Below, piece by piece: positions 16,569 through 25,880 of a stretch of DNA of 64,000 bases. A program made the translations under genes and the position numbers. The notes under the pieces are model-generated. The model saw only the letters and a program-made list of their open reading frames with translations. It searched no databases and was not told the DNA's origin. This stretch comes from Polyangiaceae bacterium (GTDB taxonomy: Bacteria > Myxococcota_A > Polyangia > Polyangiales > Polyangiaceae). The number at the start of each line of letters is the position of its first letter. Within the stretch, counting starts at the first letter, position 1. The stretch lies in NCBI GenBank assembly GCA_020633235.1, contig JACKEA010000001.1, positions 558,001 to 622,000 of the forward strand, in the 5' to 3' direction.

Positions 16569-17612
16569 GTGACAGGAAGAGTCGGAGCCACCGTCGGCGG
16601 GCGCTACCGCCTCACACGACTGCTCGGCGAAGGCGCGGCGGGAACGGTGTGGCGCGCGGAAGGTCAGCTGTTCGGAACCGTGGCGCTCAAGATCCTGCGC
16701 GCGGAGCTGGCTCAGGATCCCGTCGTGGTGGAGCGCTTCGTGGCGGAGGCCCGCGCGGCGAGCACCATCGCGCACCCGAACGTGGTGAAGGTGTTCGATC
16801 TGGGGCGCGACGCGGGCGTGCCCTTCATGGTGATGGAGCTGTGCGATGGCGAGACGCTGGCCGGGGTCGTGTCTCATCGCGGCGCCGTGGGGGTGGCCTA
16901 CGCTTGTGAGCTCGTGGGCCAGGTGCTGAGCGCTCTGGAGGTCGCCCACGGTCTGGGCATCGTGCATCGCGACTTGAAGCCGGGCAACGTGATGGTAGTG
17001 CACCCAGAGCCGGACCGGCCGCTGATCAAGGTGCTCGATTTCGGCATCGCCAAGAGCGTTCACGAGAGCGAAGAAGAAGACGAGCGCGGCGTGTTCGGCA
17101 CGCCGAGCTATATGGCGCCGGAGCAGATCGCCGGTGGCGTGGTGGACGCGCGCAGCGATCTCTACTCCGTGGGCGCCTTGTTGTACGAGCTGCTCACCGG
17201 GCGCCCGCCGTTCCGCGGCGCCACGCCGGCGGAGGTGATGACGGCGGTGGTGAGCCGCCCGCCGAAGCCGCTCCGCGCCTACGACCGCTCGATGCCCAAG
17301 GCATTGGACGCCCTGGTTCGGCGCTGTCTGTCCAAGAACCCGGACCGGCGTCCGGCAACGGCGCGCGCCCTGGCGCAGGAGCTCGCCGCCTTCTCCGACA
17401 CGCCGCCCGGCAGCGTGCCACCGGATCGCATCAGCCACGCGCCGGTGCCCCTCGTGGGCCGCGCGAGCGCGCTCCCTCCCGAGCCCGTCGTCGAGCCCGA
17501 ACCCGCGCTGCCGCTGGTTCCCAAATCCAAGAAGCGCCCCGTGGCGCCGTCGCCGGAGCGTCCCCGCCTCGAGCTGGTGGGGGACGAGCTCGACGAGCCC
17601 GCCGAGGGCTAA
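16569..17612 (+). CDS. soluble Ser/Thr protein kinase
   Basis: About 347 residues. Kinase domain about 10-275: GEGAAGTVW loop, Lys41 (VALKI), HRDLKPGN, LDFG and GTPSYMAPEQ (APE). The remaining 70 residues are a Pro/Glu/Lys-rich tail without a membrane helix, so it should be cytoplasmic. I set the start at a GTG (16569) just before the kinase fold; the frame remains open to 16443, and an ATG at 16467 would add a leader without recognisable features. Substrates are unknown. Divergent from the SDR gene. Confidence 0.88.
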   Translation: MTGRVGATVGGRYRLTRLLGEGAAGTVWRAEGQLFGTVALKILRAELAQDPVVVERFVAEARAASTIAHPNVVKVFDLGRDAGVPFMVMELCDGETLAGVVSHRGAVGVAYACELVGQVLSALEVAHGLGIVHRDLKPGNVMVVHPEPDRPLIKVLDFGIAKSVHESEEEDERGVFGTPSYMAPEQIAGGVVDARSDLYSVGALLYELLTGRPPFRGATPAEVMTAVVSRPPKPLRAYDRSMPKALDALVRRCLSKNPDRRPATARALAQELAAFSDTPPGSVPPDRISHAPVPLVGRASALPPEPVVEPEPALPLVPKSKKRPVAPSPERPRLELVGDELDEPAEG

Positions 17613-18339
17613 CTAACCCCAGTGCTCACCTGAGTCGGTCCTCCCTCGCAAAGCGGCGGCTCAACGACGATCTCTTTATCGGGTGGCTTGTCGATTCGGC
17701 GCGGAATCAGCCCGCCTATCGCGGAACAAGCAGCGCCAGGGCGCGCCGAAGCACTCGCGGCCGAAGGTCTTCTTGGCCGCGTTCAAATTGTGGCCTCTGC
17801 AATAGATCCGACCATTGGAGGATCCATCGCCACAGATCCTGGGCGTGCTCGAGCTTCGCTTTCAGGCCCTCTCTCCGGCCCAGCTCGAGCTCGCCGATCA
17901 GGGGGATCGGTCGCCCCCAAAGCGGTTGCTATGTAAACTGATTTTCCTACGCCAAAGACCCCCGCGCGTCCCCCTTCTGCCCTTCTCGAGCCTGCCGAAC
18001 CCTGTCGAATGCAACGATCAGGGGCTTCGGACGCGCCTAGATCAGTTGCTATGTAAACCGATTTCCGTGCACCCCAGACCCCATCAATTCCGCGGGTCCA
18101 CCCCGGCAAAGCCCACGCCCTTGGTCCAGCGCGCAGACGTCACGACAAGCCGCGCGCCATCCGGCACTGAACGAATTCTGTCGTCAGTTCGCGCTCGTCT
18201 CGTGTTGTGCTCTTCCGGTCGCTTGGCTCAGAAGGCAGCGCGCGCCCGCCCGCGAAGGACGCGCGGCAACGGCAGCGCGACCGTCAGTCGTTCTCTTCAG
18301 AGTGGCGTCTGTTGTGGTCAACCCAGGCGAATAGTGGGT
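17613..18339. other. gene-poor interval with degenerate repeats
   Basis: About 730 bases between the kinase and the DNA-binding protein gene, with no credible gene. It holds the 120-base-spaced direct repeats listed separately and several short AT-richer patches unusual for this genome. The part at about 17650-17850 can be read on the minus strand as a short Trp/Leu/Arg-rich peptide interrupted by stops, possibly a decayed coding remnant, but I recognise no family. Confidence 0.55.
17895..18083. repeat. two direct repeat copies, about 68 bp, 120 bp apart
   Basis: Copies at about 17895-17963 and 18015-18083. Both begin CGATCAGGGG, contain GTTGCTATGTAAAC then GATTT, and end near AGACCCC, with about 70% identity between. 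The conserved core is much more AT-rich than its surroundings. On the minus strand both encode KSVYIAT with related flanks (GVWGARKSVYIAT, GVFGVGKSVYIAT) in the same frame of a 108-residue open frame (18109-17783). Confidence 0.75.
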
Positions 18340-18735
18340 CTAACGCTTCTTGCCGGCGAAGTAGCGCGTCGCGCGCTTCTGGCCCTGAGTGGAGAGCTCG
18401 CCGCGCGAGAGCAGCTTCTTGATGGGCAGCGCCAAGTCCTTGGTGGGCACGCCCATCTCTCGCGCGATCTGATCCGCGCGGGCGCCGGGGTGCTTGGCCA
18501 CGAACGTGGCGATGGCCCCCTCGGAGCGCGCCAGCTCCTCGGCGGAGCGCTTGCCGCCGCTTCGCTTCTTGCCGACCACGCGACCCGTGCGCTTTTGCTT
18601 CGCGCGCGGCGGTGGGCTCTCGGCGCTGCCCAGCGCTTCTTTCACGCTCTCGAGCGCCGCCTGGCGGATCAGGTCCGTGAGCTCCTCCACGAAGGCGTCC
18701 ACGCGGTCCCGGATGCGGCGTTCGAGGTCGTTCAT
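18340..18735 (-). CDS. small winged-helix DNA-binding-like protein
   Basis: 131 residues. An N-terminal amphipathic helix (about 1-35, NDLERRIRDRVDAFVEELT), a basic linker rich in Lys/Arg/Ser (about 45-70), then a winged-helix-like domain (about 72-128: IATFVAKHPGARADQIAREM, LALPIKKLLSRGEL, with a wing and basic tail RATRYFAGKKR). The layout suits a nucleoid-associated protein or a small regulator; similar myxobacterial proteins often have this basic tail. No enzymatic domain. Separated by about 76 bases from the trehalose operon end on the same strand. Confidence 0.8.
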   Translation of the reverse strand: MNDLERRIRDRVDAFVEELTDLIRQAALESVKEALGSAESPPPRAKQKRTGRVVGKKRSGGKRSAEELARSEGAIATFVAKHPGARADQIAREMGVPTKDLALPIKKLLSRGELSTQGQKRATRYFAGKKR

Positions 18736-18811
18736 GCCGCGGATAGTAGAGCAAAGCGAGATTCAGCCCAAACCCACGGCCATGAGTTTGTCGGGGCGCC
18801 GCGGTAACGCC

Positions 18812-20644
18812 TCAGAGCCAAATGGCGGCGGAGAGCGGCGGGAGGGTCACGCTTTCCGCGCCCGGTTCGACGACGCCGAGGGGCGGCACCGCCGCGTCGT
18901 GGCCAAAGCGCGCGTCGCGGGAATAGAGCTCGAGGCTCAGCGCCTGCGCTCGTTCGGGCAGCGGACACGCGGCGGCTCGCTCCGAAAAGTTCAAGGCGAA
19001 AAGCGCCGGAGTGGCGGTCACGTCGCGCCGCAGGATGCCGAGGGTCTTCGCCTCGTCGTCGTGGCGCACCGTGAGCAGATCGCGTCGCGCGTTACCCAGG
19101 GCCGGCACCTCGCGGCGCAACGCGAGCAACGCCTGGGTGAGGCGCAGCACGCCGGCGTGGGGCGCGAGCCCGGGCGTTTCTGGATCGAGCACGCAGGCGG
19201 CGAAGGTCTCCGGGGCTTGCGGATCGTGATAGCGCTCCGCGGCGCCGAAGGCGCTCACTTCCGCGAGGCGACCGCTTTGCACGGCGCGCACCAGATCCGC
19301 GTCGCCGTGACTCGTGAAGTAGAAGAACGGTCGCGTCTCGCCGTACTCCTGTCCCTGGAACAGGAGCAGCGGACAGGGCGCCGCCGCCAGCGCCACCAGG
19401 GCGAGCTTCTCCCGCGGTCCGCCCAGCAACGTGGCGTGCCGTTCGCCCAGACACGCGTTGGCGATCTGATCGTGGTTCTGGCCGAACACCACGTGCTCCG
19501 CTCCCGGCCGGCCCTGGGAGCTCATGCCGTGGCGCCGCTCGCGGAACGTGCTCGGGCAGCCGTCGATCACGAAGCCGTCGGAGTAGGCCTTGGCCAGTGC
19601 CGCGGCGCTGCCGAAGTCCTGGAAGTAGCCTCGGCGGTCGTCGCTGGTCAGGGCGAAAAGGGCGTGGTGGAAGTCGTCGCTCCACTGGGCGTCGAGGCCC
19701 CAGCCGCCACGCTCCGGCAGCGCCGTCACCCGCACGTCGTTCAGGTCGCTCTCCGCGACGATCGTCACTTTGCGGCCGAGCGATTTCGCATGGGCGTGCA
19801 CCTCGCGAGACAGCTGGGCGAGCACGTGGTCCGCGCCGAAGTCGTAGATGGCGTGGACGGCATCCAGCCGCAGGCCGTCCACGTGGAACTCTTCGACCCA
19901 GTACTTGGCGTTGTCGACGAAGTGTCGGCGCACCGGATCGGAGCCCGGCCCGTCGAAGTTGAGAGCATCACCCCAGGGCGTGCGGTAGCGATCCGTGAAG
20001 TAGGGCCCGAACTCCCCGAGGTAGTTCCCCTCCGGCCCGAGGTGGTTGTAGACGACGTCGAGAAAGACGGCGATGCCGGCGCGGTGGCTAGCGTTCACCA
20101 GACGACGGAGGGCTTCCGGGCCGCCGTAGCTGCTTTCCGGTGCGAACAGGTGCACGCCGTCGTAGCCCCAGTTGCGGGTGCCGGGGAACTCCGCCACCGG
20201 CATCAGCTCGATGGCGTTGATGCCCACGCTCTCGAGGTACGGCAGGCGCTCGATGACGGCGTCGAAAGTGCCTTTGGGGGTGAAGGTACCGACGTGGAGC
20301 TCGTACAGCACGAGACGTTCCCGCGGCGGACCGACAAAATCGGAATCGGACCAGACAAAGGCGTTGGGATCGACGATGCGGGAAGGGCCGTGCACGCCTT
20401 CGGGTTGGTGGCGCGATGCGGGATCCGGCCGCTTGCGATCTCCCAGGACGTAGAAGTAGTCGCTGCCCACCGGGGCGCCGTCGACCTCGCCTTCGAACAC
20501 GCCGTCCACGCGCTTTTCCAGCGGCACGCGCGTCTTGGAAGCCACGAGCTCCACGCTCAGGGAGTCGAGCGCCGGGGCCCACACGCGAAACCGCGCGCGA
20601 CCTCCTTCGAGCGGCGTGGCGCCGAGGGTGAGCGCGCGGCTCAC
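18812..20644 (-). CDS. treZ: maltooligosyltrehalose trehalohydrolase TreZ
   Basis: 610 residues, usual TreZ length. An N-terminal CBM48/E-set domain (about 8-90, RFRVWAPALDSLSVEL) precedes a GH13 barrel. The four conserved regions are visible: DVVYNHLGPEG, GLRLDAVHAIYD (nucleophile Asp), IVAESDLND (acid/base Glu) and FGQNHDQIAN. The enzyme releases trehalose from maltooligosyltrehalose made by TreY. The GTG overlaps the stop of malQ (GTGA), so the three enzymes are coupled. It could be mistaken for GlgB, but GHDQ in place of the branching-enzyme motif and the operon favour TreZ. Confidence 0.95.
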   Translation of the reverse strand: MSRALTLGATPLEGGRARFRVWAPALDSLSVELVASKTRVPLEKRVDGVFEGEVDGAPVGSDYFYVLGDRKRPDPASRHQPEGVHGPSRIVDPNAFVWSDSDFVGPPRERLVLYELHVGTFTPKGTFDAVIERLPYLESVGINAIELMPVAEFPGTRNWGYDGVHLFAPESSYGGPEALRRLVNASHRAGIAVFLDVVYNHLGPEGNYLGEFGPYFTDRYRTPWGDALNFDGPGSDPVRRHFVDNAKYWVEEFHVDGLRLDAVHAIYDFGADHVLAQLSREVHAHAKSLGRKVTIVAESDLNDVRVTALPERGGWGLDAQWSDDFHHALFALTSDDRRGYFQDFGSAAALAKAYSDGFVIDGCPSTFRERRHGMSSQGRPGAEHVVFGQNHDQIANACLGERHATLLGGPREKLALVALAAAPCPLLLFQGQEYGETRPFFYFTSHGDADLVRAVQSGRLAEVSAFGAAERYHDPQAPETFAACVLDPETPGLAPHAGVLRLTQALLALRREVPALGNARRDLLTVRHDDEAKTLGILRRDVTATPALFALNFSERAAACPLPERAQALSLELYSRDARFGHDAAVPPLGVVEPGAESVTLPPLSAAIWL

Positions 20645-22197
20645 CGGCGCCGGCTCCTGACGAACGCTTCGGCATCTCCGCGGGCGGGGCCGAAGGCGCG
20701 GCCGTAGGTCCGGGTGATGCCATCGAGGGCCTGTGCGACGCGGGGCGTGAGCGCGCTCTCGCGCACGCGCCATTGCCAGTTGCCCTTGGAGGTGCCGGGC
20801 ACGTTCATGCGTGCCTCGGAGCCGAGGCCGAGCACGTCTTGCAACGGAAACAAGGACAGGTTGGCGACCGACATGGACGCCAGGCGAATCAGATCCCAGT
20901 GGATGTGCTTGCCGGGATTGCCCAGATAGGCCTTCACGCGCTGCCTTTCCTTGCCGATGCCGCGATACCAGCCTTGAATGGTGTCGTTGTCGTGGGTGCC
21001 GGTGTACACCACGGCCTCGCGCGGGTGGCGGTGGGGCAGGTAGTCGTTGTTGGCGTCGGAGCCGAAGGCGAACTGCAGCACCCGCATGCCGGGGAGCTGG
21101 AAGCGATCTCGCAGCGCACACACTTCGTCGGTGACGATGCCGAGATCTTCCGCCACGAAGGGGAGCCCTCCGAGGTGCTTCTCGGCGGCTTCGAAGAAGG
21201 CCTCTCCTGGAACGCGGACGAACTTGCCGTCTTGTGCGGTCTTGGCGTCCGCGGGGACTTGCCAGTAGCGGTGAAACCCGATGAAGTGATCGAGGCGGAC
21301 GGCGTCGAAGCGCGACAGCGTGACCGAGAGCCGGCGCAGCCACCACTCGAAGCCTCGAGCCTGCATGCGCTTCCAGCGAAACAGGGGGTTGCCCCACAGC
21401 TGTCCGGTCTTGCTGAACACGTCCGGCGGCACGCCGGCCACGGCGGTCTTCTCGCCATCGCGGTTCAGGAAGAACAGCTCCGGATGACTCCAGACGTCCG
21501 CGCCATCGTGGGCCACGAACATGGGTACATCGCCCAAGAGCGCGATGCCCAGGCTCTTGCAGTGCTCGCGCAGCGCTTGCCACTGGCGATCGAAGGCGAG
21601 CTGCACGAACTCGAAGAAGCGCACGCGCTCTCGGAGCTCTCTCTCGGCGCGCTCGAGGGCCGCGGCCTCACGGCGGCGAAGGCCGCGCTCCCAGGTGTTC
21701 CAGTGCGCCCCGCCGTGGGCCTCCTTGAGGGCGGAGAACAGGCAGTAGTCCCGGAGCCAGCCGGCGTGATCGGCGCGGAAGCGCGCGAGGTCCCGGCGCG
21801 CGGTTCCATCCTTCTGTTGCTCGAAACGCGCGTGGGCGCGCTGCAAGCGTTCCCAGCGAAAGCGCGCCGCGGCGTCGTGCTGCGCGTGCTTCGCTCGGGC
21901 CAAGGTGCTGGGCGCGGACAGCTCGGTGTCTTCCAGCAGGCCTTCTTTGGCCAGCTCCTCCAAGCTCACGAGCCAGGGGCTGCCGGCGAAGGCGCTCGGG
22001 CTGTCGTAGGGTGAGCCGCCCCAGCCGGGGGGACCCACGGGGAGCATCTGCCACCAGGTCTGGCCCGCGGCGGCCAGCCACTCGGCGAAGCAATGGGCGT
22101 GCGGCCCGAGGTCACCGCCGCCGTGCGCTCCGGGGAGCGAAGTGGGATGCAGCAGCACGCCGCTCCGGCGCGCCGAGAGGTTGGCGATGGGGCTCAC
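20641..22197 (-). CDS. malQ: 4-alpha-glucanotransferase MalQ (GH77)
   Basis: 518 residues, as in bacterial amylomaltases. N-terminal SGVLLHPTSLPG is the family signature; catalytic Asp in AVRLDHFIGFHRYW, Glu in FVAEDLGIV and Asp in THDNDTIQGW. It disproportionates maltodextrins, which would adjust chain lengths for TreY. The GTG start overlaps the treY stop. MalQ between treY and treZ occurs in several soil bacteria, so this gene probably serves glycogen-to-trehalose conversion rather than maltose use. No debranching gene (treX/glgX) is visible here. Confidence 0.95.
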   Translation of the reverse strand: MSPIANLSARRSGVLLHPTSLPGAHGGGDLGPHAHCFAEWLAAAGQTWWQMLPVGPPGWGGSPYDSPSAFAGSPWLVSLEELAKEGLLEDTELSAPSTLARAKHAQHDAAARFRWERLQRAHARFEQQKDGTARRDLARFRADHAGWLRDYCLFSALKEAHGGAHWNTWERGLRRREAAALERAERELRERVRFFEFVQLAFDRQWQALREHCKSLGIALLGDVPMFVAHDGADVWSHPELFFLNRDGEKTAVAGVPPDVFSKTGQLWGNPLFRWKRMQARGFEWWLRRLSVTLSRFDAVRLDHFIGFHRYWQVPADAKTAQDGKFVRVPGEAFFEAAEKHLGGLPFVAEDLGIVTDEVCALRDRFQLPGMRVLQFAFGSDANNDYLPHRHPREAVVYTGTHDNDTIQGWYRGIGKERQRVKAYLGNPGKHIHWDLIRLASMSVANLSLFPLQDVLGLGSEARMNVPGTSKGNWQWRVRESALTPRVAQALDGITRTYGRAFGPARGDAEAFVRSRRR

Positions 22198-24803
22198 GAC
22201 AGGCGTTCCAAGAGCGCGACGGGAAGACGCGCGAGCAGCTGCGCGAGGGGCAGCGGGTTTCCGTCGATGGTGTGTTCGGTCCAAGTGAAGACGTCTCGGT
22301 AAGTGCCGACGGGCAGGGCTCGGGGTGGGATCAGGTTCGACTTCTCCCACGGAGACGCGGCCGGCGTCGAGCGCAGATGATGCCGGCTGGCGACGGCGAT
22401 CACGGCTTCGTCACCGAGCACTCGCGCAAAGCTCACGATGCGATCGTGCGCCGGCCCGCGAGCAAGCGCGGGCACGTAGCGACCGTCGCGGAACAAGCCC
22501 GACCGCCGGCGCCGGAGCGAGAGCCCGCGCCAGGTGAGGAGCAACTTGATCCGTCCGTCTTCGGCACTCGAAAGGAGCTCTTCGGGCGCGGGTGGCTGGC
22601 TGCGGAGCTCGGACAAGAGGCGGCGGCGAAGCTCGAAGTCCACCGGGCGGCGATTGTCGGGATCCACCAGATCCAGCGCCCAGAGCTCGGTTCCCTGGTA
22701 GAAGTCGGGCACGCCGGGTATGGCCAGCTTCAGGGTCAGGAGCGAGAGGGAGGAGAGCATTCCGGCCTGCCGGACCGACGCGAACAGCTCCGCGAAGGCG
22801 TCCAGGAAGCGCGGGCTTTCGAGCAGCGACCGCAGCATGTGCGTGAGCGCGCTTTCGTACTCCGCGTTGCCGTCGACCCAGGCCGTGTGGCGCTTTGCCT
22901 CGCGAGCGCTCTTGATCAGCGCGCCGCCAACGCGTTCGAAGAACGTCACGTCCGGGGCGCCCGCCATGGGCCAGGCGGCGAGCAGCAGTTGATACAGCAG
23001 GTACTCGTCGTTGGCGTCGGGCGCCAGCGTGCCGTTTACCAGTGTCTTGTGCTCCCGGGCGAGCTCGCGAAAGGTGCTCACGGCGCTCGCCCAGCGCTCG
23101 GGGATCTCGCTCAAGGCGAGCAACCGGGTGCGGGCGTCCTCGCTGCGCTTGGTGTCGTGGGTGCTGGTGGAGGTGAGGGACAGCGGCCAGCTCGCTTGCC
23201 GTTCGGCCATCGCGTTGTGGAAACCGCGGAGCGTGGTTCCGACCGTGCCGGGATGGGCGCCCACCTCGCACAGGGCCAGCAGCGGGAACCAGCGGTAGAA
23301 CGTGGTGTCCTCCACGCCCTTGGCGGCAGCGGGGCCGGTGAGCTGCTGGAAGCGCAGGAGCACGGCCCGGCACGCCGGAAGCTCGTCGGCGCTCACCGAA
23401 AGGAGCAACACCCGGCCGATGGCGTCCAGCACGGCGGGGGACGTGTGCTCCTTGGCGCGGCGGAGCGCGTCCTCGATGCGGCGGCGATCCTCGCCGTCCA
23501 CGACCGTGGCGTCCGGCCGCACGTAGCTCCGGTACACGTCGAAGGCCGCCACCAGCTCGAGCAGGGCCCGGCGCACGGTCTCGCGATCGCCCGCCTCCAC
23601 CAGGGGCAGCAGCCGGTCCGTCAGTTGTTCCACTTCCGGAGCGAGGGAGCCTTCGAGCACCGTGAGCTTGGCGTCCCGGACGATCGCTTCCACCGGACGC
23701 GCTTCCCCCACCAGCTCGCGGTAGCTCGCCGTGACCTGCTCGGCGCCGGGGGTGTACGCCAGTACTCCGTCCAGCCACGCGAGGGCGTCGTAGCCCGTGG
23801 TGCCATCTACCGGAAAAGGCCGCAGCCGCTCGCCGGGCGCCAGGATCTTCTCCACCACCACGTAGCGGGGCGGATCCCCAAGGGCGCGACCCAGGCGGCG
23901 CAGGTAGGCTTCCGGATCCAGCAGTCCGTCCACGTGGTCGATGCGCAAGCCACTGATGGCGCCGCGGCGCCCGAGCTCGATGATGACGGCGTGTCGGGCG
24001 TCGAAGGCTTCGGTGTCCTCCACTCGCACCGCGACCAGCTCGCTGACGTCGAAGAAGCGCCGATAGCTGAGCGACGCGGGATCCTTGAAGTGGCCGAGGC
24101 GGTAGTGCTGCGCTGCCAAGACGGCGTTCAGGTCCACGGTCTTGGCCGCGGCGTCGATGGCTTCTCCCACGCCGGGGCGGTAGCGGATCAGATCGCCGAG
24201 CTCTTGATGCTGCCGTGCGCGGCGGAGCAAGGCGGCACCCTCGGCGTCGAGGCGTTCCGCCGCGGGCTCCAAGATCAGCGGCCAGCTCTCGACGGCCAGC
24301 GGAAAGCGCCGTTCCCAGTAGCGGAGCCACAGGTCCGCGCCGTGGCGTTCCACGGAAAGCTCACCGCGGCCGACGACCGCCTCGAGATCGTCCCCGAGCA
24401 CCGGAAGCCGCAGCTTGCCCTCGGGAAAATCCACGTCGAAGTAGCGGGCGAAGGGCGAGCCTTCTCCCGCCTCCAGCACGTCCCGCCACCAGGGGTTGGA
24501 GGGATAGGCGCCCATGTGATTCGCCACCACGTCGATGAGCAGCCCCATGTCGCGCACGCGCAGCCGCTCCGTGAGCTCGTTCAGCGCATCTCGCGAGCCG
24601 AGCTCCGAGTCGATGCGCGAGGGATCGACGATGTCGTAGCCGTGGAGGCTTCCGGCGCGGCTGGTGAGCAGCGGCGAGGTGTACACCCAGTGCACCCCGA
24701 GGTCGGCGAGGTAATCCACCAGCGCCGTCGCTGCCGACAGATCTTGCTCCAGATGGAGCTGCAGCCGATAGCTGGACGAGGGCGCCGCGGGCGTCCGCTT
24801 CAT
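22194..24803 (-). CDS. treY: maltooligosyltrehalose synthase TreY
   Basis: 869 residues, somewhat longer than typical TreY (about 720-830). GH13 signatures: SYRLQLH start, HGYDIVDPSRI, LLIDVVANHMG, GLRIDHVDGLLDP (nucleophile Asp), VVVEKILAPGE (Glu) and TSTHDTKRSED. It rearranges the reducing-end alpha-1,4 link of maltodextrin to alpha-1,1, giving maltooligosyltrehalose. The ATG at 24803 has GGGGGA 6 bases upstream; an ATG two codons earlier at 24809 would lack spacing. First of the three coupled trehalose genes, 20 bases downstream of terC on the same strand. Confidence 0.95.
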   Translation of the reverse strand: MKRTPAAPSSSYRLQLHLEQDLSAATALVDYLADLGVHWVYTSPLLTSRAGSLHGYDIVDPSRIDSELGSRDALNELTERLRVRDMGLLIDVVANHMGAYPSNPWWRDVLEAGEGSPFARYFDVDFPEGKLRLPVLGDDLEAVVGRGELSVERHGADLWLRYWERRFPLAVESWPLILEPAAERLDAEGAALLRRARQHQELGDLIRYRPGVGEAIDAAAKTVDLNAVLAAQHYRLGHFKDPASLSYRRFFDVSELVAVRVEDTEAFDARHAVIIELGRRGAISGLRIDHVDGLLDPEAYLRRLGRALGDPPRYVVVEKILAPGERLRPFPVDGTTGYDALAWLDGVLAYTPGAEQVTASYRELVGEARPVEAIVRDAKLTVLEGSLAPEVEQLTDRLLPLVEAGDRETVRRALLELVAAFDVYRSYVRPDATVVDGEDRRRIEDALRRAKEHTSPAVLDAIGRVLLLSVSADELPACRAVLLRFQQLTGPAAAKGVEDTTFYRWFPLLALCEVGAHPGTVGTTLRGFHNAMAERQASWPLSLTSTSTHDTKRSEDARTRLLALSEIPERWASAVSTFRELAREHKTLVNGTLAPDANDEYLLYQLLLAAWPMAGAPDVTFFERVGGALIKSAREAKRHTAWVDGNAEYESALTHMLRSLLESPRFLDAFAELFASVRQAGMLSSLSLLTLKLAIPGVPDFYQGTELWALDLVDPDNRRPVDFELRRRLLSELRSQPPAPEELLSSAEDGRIKLLLTWRGLSLRRRRSGLFRDGRYVPALARGPAHDRIVSFARVLGDEAVIAVASRHHLRSTPAASPWEKSNLIPPRALPVGTYRDVFTWTEHTIDGNPLPLAQLLARLPVALLERLS

Positions 24804-24822
24804 GACCATTCCCCCGAGCGCG

Positions 24823-25755
24823 CTACTCGCCCGGCGCTTCTTCCTGTGGCCTGCGCAAGGATGCGACGATGGCGATGGTGAGCACCACGGCGATGAACCC
24901 CAGGCTCACCAAGTTCGGCACCTTCACGAAGTCCGTGAGCAGCATCTTGCCGCCGATGAACGCCAAGATGACAGCCAGGCCCACGTCCAAGTAGTGGAAG
25001 CGGCTCATCATGCCGGCGAGCATGAAATACAGCGAGCGCAGGCCGAGGATGGCGAAGATGTTCGAGGTGTAGACGATGAACAGGTTCTTGGAGATGGCCA
25101 GCACCGCGGGCACGGAATCCACGGCGAACAGCAGATCCGAGAGCTCGATCACCACCAGCACCAGGAGCAGCGGCGTGGCGTACAGCACGCCGTCGATCCG
25201 AGTCACGAACCTGTCGCCATCGTGACGGTCCGTGGTGCGCAGGAAGCGCCGCGCAACCCGCAGCGCTAGATTGCTCTCGGGATCGACGGTCTCTTCCTTC
25301 TTGAACGCCAGCTTCGCGCCGGTGAACACCAAGAAGCCCCCGAACACGTACATCATCCAATGGAAGCGGTTCAGCAGCGCGGTGCCGGCGAGAATGAAGA
25401 TGGCGCGCATCACCACCGCACCGCCCACGCCCCAGAACAGCACGCGCTGCTGATGCTTCTCCCGCACTCGGAAGTACGTGAAGATCACCAGGAAGACGAA
25501 CAGGTTGTCGACGGATAGGGATTTTTCGACCAGGTAGGCGACGACGTAGGTGACGGAGTGCTCCGGCCCCATCCGCGCGTAGATGAAACCGGAGAAGAGC
25601 AACGCGACGAAGATCCAGATCGCGCTGCGGATGGTGGCTTCTCGGAAGCTGACGCGATGCGCCTTGCGACCGAAGATGGCGAGGTCCATCGCCATCGTGC
25701 CGAGCACGGCACCCGCGAACACCGCCCAATCCAGCGCCGCCGCGCCGCCCAGCAT
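24823..25755 (-). CDS. TerC-family membrane protein
   Basis: About 310 residues with 8-9 predicted membrane helices. Family markers include the conserved acidic residues in KSLSVDNLFVFLVIF and VIELSDLLFAVDSVPA, and EREKHQQRVLFWG-like arginines. TerC/Alx members export Mn2+ or other metals, or support extracytoplasmic metal-enzyme assembly; the substrate is not fixed by sequence. The start is uncertain: I use the ATG at 25755, but a GTG at 25773 is in frame and adds six residues. It precedes the treY operon by 20 bases, perhaps co-transcribed; a functional link to trehalose is unknown. Confidence 0.9.
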   Translation of the reverse strand: MLGGAAALDWAVFAGAVLGTMAMDLAIFGRKAHRVSFREATIRSAIWIFVALLFSGFIYARMGPEHSVTYVVAYLVEKSLSVDNLFVFLVIFTYFRVREKHQQRVLFWGVGGAVVMRAIFILAGTALLNRFHWMMYVFGGFLVFTGAKLAFKKEETVDPESNLALRVARRFLRTTDRHDGDRFVTRIDGVLYATPLLLVLVVIELSDLLFAVDSVPAVLAISKNLFIVYTSNIFAILGLRSLYFMLAGMMSRFHYLDVGLAVILAFIGGKMLLTDFVKVPNLVSLGFIAVVLTIAIVASLRRPQEEAPGE

Positions 25756-25880
25756 GACCGCTGGTGCTAACACGCGCCGGGGGCTACGGCTACCGGTCTC
25801 AGGCCCGCGGGCCGAACGGCTTCGAAATTTCTCGTCGGCTCCTCGGGTGCGCGAGGATTATGGGCTAAGGAACTCCACCG

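Noticed and set aside
17783..18109. 108-codon open frame with the KSVYIAT repeats
   Set aside because: No SD, odd composition, and repeats explain the open frame; listed as a repeat instead.
18494..20707. Open frame of 737 codons on the plus strand
   Set aside because: Antisense to treZ; no recognisable motif.
22011..24881. Open frame of 956 codons on the plus strand
   Set aside because: Antisense to treY, whose catalytic motifs are intact; composition is typical of a shadow frame.
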